DNA of 30,444 nucleotides from contig CAJJDN010000021.1 of NCBI GenBank assembly GCA_905182985.1, forward strand, positions 685,702 to 716,145, written 5' to 3'. Source of the stretch: Paramecium sonneborni. Taxonomy: Eukaryota > Ciliophora > Oligohymenophorea > Peniculida > Parameciidae. The number at the start of each line of letters is the position of its first letter. Position 1 is the first letter of the stretch. Position numbers and translations under genes: made by a program. The notes under the pieces were generated by a model. The model was not told where the DNA came from and did not search any database. It saw nothing but the letters and a program-made list of their open reading frames with translations. Below are positions 23,419 to 30,444 of this stretch, one piece after another.

Positions 23419-23450
23419 TTTAATTAAAATAATTATATTAGAATTTAACG
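23419..23450. promoter_or_regulatory. 32-bp divergent intergenic region
   Basis: Only 32 bases separate the two opposing ATGs (23418 minus, 23451 plus). Any promoter and both 5' UTRs must fit here or reach into the coding parts. It is all A/T apart from a few bases, with no recognisable motif. Confidence 0.6.
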
Positions 23451-23943
23451 ATGAAGAATGACTGTCAAAATATATCTAAGGTAGCATCAGATTTAATTAT
23501 GGCTTATAAATAATTGATTTGCTAATAGAATGATACAATTATATCCCCTCGATATGAAAAAACTGCATTTTATCTTCCATCGTCACGTAAATCTGTTAAT
23601 TTAATATATTAAAGCAATTGAAGAATAAATAGACGAAGAGAATCAATTAGATACTCCTAGAAAAAAAACCATTGAAAATGAGAATGATTATTTGATAGAA
23701 ATTAGTGAATTAAGAAAAATTGTAGAATAAAGTAAAATTATTTAATAATTAAGTGAGAATGAAGTATATGAATATACCATAAAAGTATTTAAAATAGCCA
23801 TTAGAATCAAATACTCAAAATAATCAAAATTTTATAAAGACTACTACTCTTAATAAAAGAACTAAAAAACACATAGTAATTACTAAATACTAAACAGATT
23901 TCCTTAGGCAATAGTATGGTAAAATATAATGACAAAATGTTGA
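23451..23943 (+). CDS. Small coiled-coil protein, 154 aa, unrecognised
   Basis: I do not recognise the family. The ATG at 23451 opens MKNDCQNISKVASDLIMAYK. An intron at 23578-23605 (28 nt, GTA..AAG) is needed to avoid an in-frame TGA, and it joins the frame to SPIEEQIDEENQLDT. The second exon is rich in Glu, Lys and Gln (DYLIEISELRKIVEQSKIIQ), which suggests a coiled coil, and ends with a basic, aromatic stretch (YSKQSKFYKDYYSQQKN). The stop is TGA 23941-23943. It is divergent from the CCDC113-like gene, so co-expression and a ciliary role are possible but unproven. The mitochondrial carrier gene begins 56 bp downstream. Confidence 0.65.
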
Positions 23944-23999
23944 TACCTTTTATATTCTTTATTTTTGCTTCTGTAATTATTTATATAAATATTAAATTT

Positions 24000-24962
24000 A
24001 TGAATTCCTTATTAACAGAATCAATAGCAAGTACAATATCCGGAATAATTGGTAAATTCTTATGTTATCCTTTGGATACAGTAAAGGCATAGTTTTATGT
24101 AAAGTTTTATTTGATTAATTAATTAAAGGTGGAAAGAAAGCCTATACAAATGAATTTGAATGATGTCCAAAAAAGCTTTAGAAATGTATATTAATAAGGT
24201 GGAATAAAGCAATTTTATAAAGGAGGTTTGATTGCAATAGTATGAATATTAATTAATAAAGATAGGAAGTGGGCCTGCTTTTTCTTTATATTTGACTTCT
24301 TACAAATATTTTAAGATACAAATAAGCAATAAAATTGAATCAAAACTATTTTTACATCTTTGTTGTGGATTATTAGCTGAGACTGTAAGTGGTATTCTAT
24401 GGCTTCCAATAGATGTTGTAAAAGAAAGGTTATAAGTTTAAAAAAAACTTGGAAATCATAATTATAGTGGATCTGTTGATGCTGTGATATAAATAGTAAA
24501 ATAGGAAGGAATATTAGGCTTATACAGAGGTTAAATCAAATATTTAATTAATAGGTTTTGGAGCCACATTAGGATTTTTTGGCCCATATAGTGCTTTGTA
24601 TTTTGCAAGTTTTGAATATTTAAAGGGTATTAATATGATATTGAATTAAAGAAAAGACTAATAATAATGCTCTGTTATCTTCTTTGGGAGCATTCTTTTT
24701 TTCATCTATTTTTACGTAGCCTCTTTCAGTTAGTAAAATGAGAATCTAAATTTAATCTCGAAAGTTGAATCTAAATTAATAAGGAGCAGAATGTTTCAAT
24801 TACAAGAATTAATTGCATGGAATTTGGAGAATATTTATAGATGAAGGAATTTAAGCTTTATTTAGAGGATATTTTATGAGATGTTTGTATGCAGGTTCCC
24901 TAACTACTTTCAATATGACTTTTGCAGAAATATTAAAATAATATGTTAATAATAAGATATGA
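24000..24962 (+). CDS. Mitochondrial carrier family (SLC25-type) transporter, 286 aa
   Basis: A six-helix inner-membrane carrier of small metabolites; the substrate is not deducible. Three repeats carry the PxD/ExxK signature: CYPLDTVKAQ, LPIDVVKERLQVQ and the altered TQPLSVSKMRIQ. Each is followed by a GxxxxxxG-type half (GGIKQFYKGG, GILGLYRGFGA, GIQALFRGY). Introns are 24099-24128 (30, GTA..AAG, 3n, no in-frame TGA), 24240-24261 (22, AAG), 24530-24554 (25, GTT..TAG) and 24627-24651 (25, AAG). The frame closes at TGA 24960-24962. Three introns with AAG acceptors and one with a GTT donor in the same gene are unusual beside neighbours using GTA..TAG, but each is needed to keep the carrier alignment. 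It lies 88 bp before the first GST. Confidence 0.92.
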
Positions 24963-25050
24963 GGAATATTCCAAATTCTTATAAAATAATTATTTATGTT
25001 ATATGTCAGCATACTTTTTGTATAATTATTTTAATATCCTTGTATTAACT

Positions 25051-25797
25051 ATGAGTAACACACTAACATTTTACTACAATCCAATTTCTATGCCTTCAAG
25101 AGCAGTACTTACTTTGTTAACTTTGGGAAATGTTCCTCATACAGCAAAAATTGTGGACCTTCAAAAATAAGAGAACCTTACACCAGAATATACAGCTATT
25201 AACCCATGTTAATCAGTACCAGCTATAGATGATGATGGATTCAAATTATTTGAGAGTCATGCTATTCTTAGATATATTGTAAATAAATATCAGTTGCATG
25301 ATTTTTATCCTAAAGTAACTTTTTATTATTATTTCTATTTTAGGATCCTTAAGAAATTGCAAAAATTGAATGTTATTTAGATTGGCATCATACTGGAACT
25401 AAAATTGTTTCCAAATTTATATTCACCTATATCATTGGACCTAAAATGATGAATAGACCTGCCCCTCCAGATTAAGATGCATAAGAGAAAGAGATGGAAT
25501 CTATTCTTTAATTTATAGAATATGTATTTTTAGGTTAAGGCAAATTTAAATATCTTTAAAATTAACCTAAAATGACAATTGCTGATTTAAGGTATCTAAA
25601 ATTATTATTATTTTAGTTTAATCTTTGAATTATAAGCACTTTTTGCTTTCAATTATAGCTTTGATAAATTCCCAGGACTTAAAAATTATGTATAACATAT
25701 GTCTTAATTACCACAAATCAAATAGGCTAATTAAATGTTTTATGGTATGATTAAAAATGCTCCATTAAATGACTTTATTAAAGGATTGGTATAATGA
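25051..25797 (+). CDS. Theta-like glutathione S-transferase 1, 230 aa
   Basis: It conjugates glutathione to electrophiles in the cytosol. The ATG is at 25051. The first strand and helix read LTFYYNPISMPSRAVLTLL, with the Ser-x-Pro-Ser-Arg pattern typical of theta-class enzymes, where a serine activates glutathione. The thioredoxin-like half contains the cis-proline of SVPAI and the glutathione-binding FESHAI. The helical half has LDWHHTGT and TIADLS. Introns are 25315-25343 (29) and 25592-25616 (25), GTA..TAG. TGA is at 25795-25797. It is a paralogue of the gene at 28912-29629, with the same length and the same intron at TIADL, but it has an extra intron after FYPK. The two genes are separated by an opposite-strand DZIP1-like gene. 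Confidence 0.93.
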
Positions 25798-26601
25798 TCA
25801 TCTATTTTTACATCATTCATTTAAAATATTTATGTTAATTCTTATTTCATTCCAAATAAATATAAATTTATTATAAAATAGTTCCATCATACATATAAGA
25901 ATAAAATTTTGTATTTTATTGTTTTTAAATTATTTTATTAATGACCAGTTTTAAGAATATATTTTTAGATTTATTTTCATAATTTATTTTCTATTAGGGA
26001 AAGTAAATTAGAATAATTTATCTTATTTTAGTAATAAAAAAACAATGTTAAGCAAATTATAAAATAATACTTTATTTACTGATAGAAAAATTAAATAACA
26101 TTTAGGTCTTAAGAATAATTTTTTTGATTTTAATATAAAAATTTTTATTATTTTTTAATTTATATTTTTTAATATTTCAGTAGGAATATATGATCTTATA
26201 TGAAATTAAGAAAATTTTAACATAAATCTATTAATTTTTTAATACCAAATCAATCAGAATTATTAGATTTTATAATAATGAATATTATTACTGAAGAACC
26301 CATTAAAATTCAATATTTTTTATTTGAATAATGGTATTTGGTATATTTCCTCATATCCAATTAGATAAATTAGTTCGTATAATTGTAATATATTAATATT
26401 GATTCCCAATTTTTAAAGAATAGTATCAAAAAAATACACCAAAATTCTAAGCTAATAGAATTTTAAAATTTATGGATAAAACTTTAAAGAATTAAATTTT
26501 TGATTTTAGTGTAAAATGATACAAATGCATTATAATAATGAAATGATTATAAGTGAGATTATAATTTTCGATTTTAATGTATTATTTAATAATTATTTTA
26601 T
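25798..26601. other. Intergenic region, about 800 bp, no gene seen
   Basis: It lies between convergent stops (GST1 and the DZIP1-like gene) and is unusually long for this window. It is highly AT-rich with short repeated pieces. A T-rich motif ending GATTTTAATATAAAA is at about 26118-26140 and recurs at 28640-28662. Looser versions are near 26490 and 26567. No conserved coding frame was found. Confidence 0.6.
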
Positions 26602-28250
26602 TCAATAATTTATACTAAATGTATTTACTCCATATCCTTAAGATGGATCTTAATGTTACATTTGTTAATTTGCATTTTCGTTATCCCCTCCATTAATTTA
26701 AAATGGAAATTTTCGTAATTCAAATTATTAAGTATTTCTAAGTTCATCATTTTCATCTTTATCTTTCTAACTTTCTTCAGCTTCACTACTTGATTCCAAA
26801 GTAGTTATAGTATTATCTTTTTATTTAATCTCCTATTAATCTTATTAATCTAGTATTTTCTTTTTTATTTAATATCTTTTTCTCTTCTCAAAACCTTTAG
26901 TTTGTTTTTGCAATTATTATAATAGATCTTCCAAATCATCTACTTCATCTAAATCATCAAATTAAGCAAATAATCTTTTCTTTTCTTTTTCAATAACATT
27001 TTGATCAAACTAAGTTCTTCTCAAATAATATCTATTTAAAAGCATTTCTGTAACCAAACTATTAAATTCTTAATATCTGTATTCATATTATTCAAATTTA
27101 GTTAAACCTTTTAAATTACTTTCTTAAAATGAAACTCCAGATGGATTTTTAGAATGTTTTGGCTTTAAATTTTATGAAACACTAGATTCATTTTTTTTAT
27201 GTTCAATAGGTTCTTTAATCATATCATCTTCTTCTAAAATGATTTCCTCTCTTGGAGAATCATCAGAAGCATATTCCATTCCATCTCTAGATCTACGAAA
27301 TTAATGATTTGATCCACGAACTTATGATTAAATAAAAAGCTATGATTATTGTTTAAAGCTTGTATTACTTGGAACTCTTAATTCTTTTTTTGAAATTTAC
27401 AATGATCTTTAACTTTTGAAAACATTTGATTATTATACTTAAGAATTGATTTAAGTCTATAATAGTTTCTCTTATTCTCTCTTTAAATTCAATTATTCTT
27501 TAATCCCTTCTTCAAGATTATCCAACCATTCATTTTGATATTAGAATTTATCATTTTCTTCATTTAAATGATCTAATACAGATTCCAATTTCTTTATTTT
27601 TTATATATAAACTTTTTAAATTTAATCCATTTTTTCATTTGATACCAATTCTTAATTTCTTTCTAAAATTATTATTTTTTCATACCTGCAGCTGCCAACA
27701 TTCCGCATTTCAAATCTTCTTTTTAAAATTCTAACTATTTTCTTTGTTGTTTTGCTTAATACATATATACTAATTATTATTGTAATTCCTTTTAAATTGC
27801 TAAAATTTATGGAGTTATATTTGGAGGCTCTTTATGAATCTCCATATGTCTATCCAATAGTATAGTATTTTAAAATTCATAATTACAATGTAAACATCCA
27901 AACACTTTTTTAGGTTTCAATTTGAGTTGCTTTTTTAATTCCTCTCTATATATTTTACATTTTTAGTAATGTCTTTTACTCTTTAATAATTTTTCTTCTT
28001 TCTCTGTAATTTCCTAATCAATTTTTTTAATATCGGAATCTAATTAAGAAGTGGTTTCTTTAATTTAAAAATTGCAGTACTCATTATAAAAAATTATCAA
28101 TTATAAAAGGTTAACCAACTTTTGATAATTTTTGCGATTGCTCTCTGTTAATTAAGCTTAATATATATTATTCATTTGAAATTAAAGTTCATCGAATGTA
28201 ACTTTTTTGATATCAAACGATTATATATTTTCCCAATTTATATTTATCAT
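26602..28250 (-). CDS. DZIP1-like C2H2 zinc-finger coiled-coil protein, 541 aa
   Basis: Resembles DZIP1/DZIP1L, basal-body and transition-zone proteins needed for cilium assembly. The ATG is at 28250, one intron (27663-27685, 23 nt, GTA..TAG) is present, and TGA is at 26602-26604. The N-terminus (MININWENIQSFDIKKVTFD) is followed by a helical NLLQLIIFYNEYC segment comparable to the DZIP1 'LAQLIIEYLLHCQ' region. A coiled coil comes next, then a single C2H2 finger with C119, C122, H135 and H139. More coiled coil follows and then a long acidic/Gln-rich tail with low-complexity stretches. Overall order matches DZIP1; sequence identity is modest, so another finger-plus-coiled-coil ciliary protein is possible. 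It is convergent with GST1 and divergent from GST2. Confidence 0.68.
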
Positions 28251-28911
28251 TTATTTGTTTATTTAATTATTTTTTATTAGAAGTATATATAATGAATAAT
28301 AATTATTTATATAAAGATAATCTCTTTCTTATATTCATACTGATGTTTGAGTGCATCCTATGAATATAAATAAACTTATAATAAAATGCATTATTATTTG
28401 GTAAGGCAAATTAGGAATATTAACAAATTTTTGATAAATTATCCTTTGAGAAAAAATAACGAATATATTAAAGTTTATATGATAAAATGAATAAATTAAA
28501 ATTATAATTTGCACATTGAGAGTTTATTAAAGAGGTTTTAAATTATTTATTGTATGTTTTATTTATAATATTTGATAAAGGTCTATCCAAAACATAAATA
28601 ACTAAAATATTAACCAAAAACTTATATCATGACAAAGAATATTTTTTTTGATTTTAATATAAAATATTTGTTTTTGGAAATAAATTGAAAAATATATTGC
28701 ATAAAAATTCTTTGAATAATAAAATAGAAAAGAATAAAATTTTTGAACATATTAATTTGATCAGATTTGATATATATTAATAATATTTTGTAAATTAATG
28801 CTATTTTTATATTGAATAAATAAAAAAATATTTTGAATATCTATTTTAGGATAAAAGAAATTCCGATGTTTATTTATGTTGAAATAATTGTCAGATGATT
28901 GATTAATTAAA
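28251..28911. other. Intergenic region, about 660 bp, no gene seen
   Basis: Separates the divergent starts of the DZIP1-like gene and GST2. It is AT-rich with many TGA triplets on both strands. It carries one copy of the motif shared with 25798-26601 at about 28640-28662. A short inverted pair (ATTCATA..TATGAAT) lies near 28335-28370. Confidence 0.6.
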
Positions 28912-29629
28912 ATGTCAATTCAATTATATTTCAATCCAATTTCCTAACCATCAAGAGCTGTTCTTGCATTATTGATTCTTGGCAATATACCACATGATTT
29001 ACATAATATTGATTTAATGAAACAAGAGTAAAATACTCCAGAATACAAAAAAATATCACCAACAGGTAATGTGCCTTCAATTGTGGATGGTGAGATAGTA
29101 TTATTTGAATCACATACAATATTGAAATATTTAGCTAGGAAATTCAAGCTTGAAAAGTTTTATCCTTCTGACATTGTAGAATAAGCCAGACTTGATTAAT
29201 ATCTTGATTGGCATCATACAGGAACAAGATAAATTACATTAACAGCCAGAGATTTTGTATTCTATCCTAAATTCTTTGGAAAAGCAGCTCCAGAAAATAA
29301 GGATGAAAGATTTAAGGAATTAGATTGGTATCTAAAAGCCTTTGAAGAAATCTTTTTGGGAAATGGAAAAAATAAATATATTTTAGGATTTCCAGAACCA
29401 ACTATAGCTGATTTGACGTAAATATTTATATAAATTCTTTAGAGCAATTTGTGAATTGGTAACATTATTTATGTTAAATGTTGATCTAGCTACATATCCA
29501 CATCTTCATTAATACTTAAAATAAATGCTCTCAATTCCTGAAATTAAATAAGTTCATTAACATGCTTTTGGATTCACATAAAAATTCACAGAAAACTTAA
29601 GATAAGAATATGTCGACCTTATGTAATGA
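28912..29629 (+). CDS. Theta-like glutathione S-transferase 2, 230 aa
   Basis: Paralogue of the GST at 25051-25797 and expected to use glutathione in the same way. The ATG is at 28912. The start reads MSIQLYFNPISQPSRAVLAL, with the theta-type SQPSR motif. NVPSI supplies the cis-proline and LFESHTI the glutathione contact. The helical half keeps LDWHHTGT and PTIADLT. A single 25-nt intron (29418-29442, GTA..TAG) sits at the same place as the second intron of GST1. The first GST1 intron is absent: the coding sequence runs straight through FYPSDIVEQARLD. TGA is at 29627-29629. Both paralogues are 230 residues. Confidence 0.94.
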
Positions 29630-29904
29630 GTTATAAATAACAAATATATGATCAATATATACACATATATTCCATATTCTTCATAATTATGCTAATTAAT
29701 TTATTGTTTAAAAAAAGTAAGTAATACTTATCTTTTAGGATATTTGATTTTATTATTATTCATTTTCATCTAGAATCATTTTTATTTTCTGCAATTCTTT
29801 AAATAAAATAAATTTATTTTTGGTTAGAATTTATAATATATTCTTTAATAAATAAAATTGAAAAGAAATCTGACTATTATTATATATTAAGGACATTAAA
29901 GTCA
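29630..29904. other. Convergent 3' spacer, about 275 bp
   Basis: Lies between the GST2 and eS30 stops. AT-rich; nothing recognisable. Confidence 0.5.
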
Positions 29905-30209
29905 TCATTTTCCATCTTATTTCTTACGTTGTCTTCTTTATTCAACTTATTTTTTTCTTTCTTCTTCAACAAGTTCTTTTCTACCAGCATGCCAATTTGG
30001 ACCCTTTCTCTTCTATTATGGTCCTTAAGTTGTTGTAGCTGATCCAAATCTTATTTATTATATTCAAAGTTTTATTACCTTCTATTAAAACATATTCTTT
30101 TATAAGCTCTACCTTTTGGAATTTTGTGTCTTCTCACTTACTTTTCAACTTTTGGTGTTTATTTTCTGACCTTTCCGGCTTTTGCCAATGTTCCATGTAG
30201 CTTTCCCAT
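29905..30209 (-). CDS. RPS30: 40S ribosomal protein eS30 with a C-terminal extension, 91 aa
   Basis: A small-subunit ribosomal protein. The ATG is at 30209, one intron at 30050-30078 (29 nt, GTA..AAG), and TGA at 29905-29907. The first 45 residues are plain eS30: MGKLHGTLAKAGKVR, QTPKVEKQ, KGRAYKRICFNRRF. The conserved NRRF fixes the splice junction, so the AAG acceptor is well supported. Animal eS30 is made as a fusion behind a ubiquitin-like domain; here the protein starts directly at MGK with no such domain. Instead of ending soon after NRRF, it continues for about 46 residues (GPQQKRKGPNWHAGRKEL, then a Glu/Arg/Lys-rich helix ending QDGK). Whether the tail is ciliate-typical or local I cannot tell. 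Confidence 0.93.
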
Positions 30210-30444
30210 GCAAGAGTTTAATTAATAATTTAATTATTAGTAATTCTTTATTAAAAATTATCTTCAAAAATAATTTATATATTTATAATCAATTTTATCA
30301 ATTTGATAATCATTATTCACTTTATTGTCTAACAAATAAATTTATTATTAAGAATTATAGTCAAATTTCTTATTCTTTAATCAAATACTTCTAATTATCA
30401 TTATTATTTGTTAATTGATTATTTTTCAATGCTAAACTTTTTAT
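30210..30444. other. Upstream region of eS30, about 235 bp
   Basis: AT-rich sequence upstream of the eS30 ATG, running to the window edge. Short frames on the plus strand look like noise. Presumably promoter and 5' UTR. Confidence 0.4.

Noticed and set aside
28931..29147. Minus-strand frames opposite GST2
   Set aside because: Antisense shadows of the conserved GST coding sequence.
1..30444. Prokaryotic or organellar origin
   Set aside because: In-frame TAA/TAG glutamine codons, 22-30 nt introns, and eS30, PP4/6, CCDC113 and DZIP1-like genes identify a ciliate nuclear genome.

Overview
The window looks like macronuclear DNA of a ciliate, most likely Paramecium or a close relative. The sequence is extremely AT-rich. 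TAA and TAG read as sense codons (glutamine) inside conserved proteins, so TGA is the only stop. Genes are packed on both strands, some only tens of bases apart. They are interrupted by very small introns: I placed 28, all 22-30 nt, nearly all starting GTA. No rRNA, tRNA, CRISPR array, transposase or bacterial-type operon was seen.

Left part (1-13.9 kb). A giant secretory-pathway membrane protein (726-11484, +) fills most of it. It has a signal peptide, a furin/growth-factor-receptor-like Cys-rich region, a long beta-helix-like region with one polymorphic-outer-membrane-protein-like element, a second Cys-rich region and about 7-8 C-terminal transmembrane segments. It is flanked by a broken and an intact copy of an EF-hand gene, both on the minus strand. 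That suggests the [giant gene + EF-hand gene] unit is tandemly duplicated and continues to the left. An unrecognised, possibly decayed minus-strand gene follows.

Middle (13.9-18.8 kb). A PP4/PP6-type protein phosphatase, a CK1-family pseudokinase and an unrecognised protein lie in a row on the plus strand. A membrane-anchored metallophosphoesterase faces them.

Right part (18.8-30.4 kb). In order: a broken, possibly TIR-related locus containing a 608-N gap; a NUDT6-like Nudix hydrolase; a CCDC113/CFAP263 ciliary coiled-coil protein; a small coiled-coil protein; a mitochondrial carrier; two theta-like glutathione S-transferases either side of a DZIP1-like zinc-finger gene; and ribosomal protein eS30.

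Assembly. All three gaps (single N at 4282, single N at 8469, N run at 19742-20349) are bordered by direct repeats of 1365, 1090 and about 500 bp. Collapsing the first two leaves the giant gene as one clean four-exon reading frame of 2744 codons, so these repeats are probably unmerged contig ends rather than biology. There is no shared pathway across the window. It is an ordinary gene-dense ciliate region with several ciliary genes (CCDC113, DZIP1-like, perhaps the EF-hand protein) and one large surface-protein locus.
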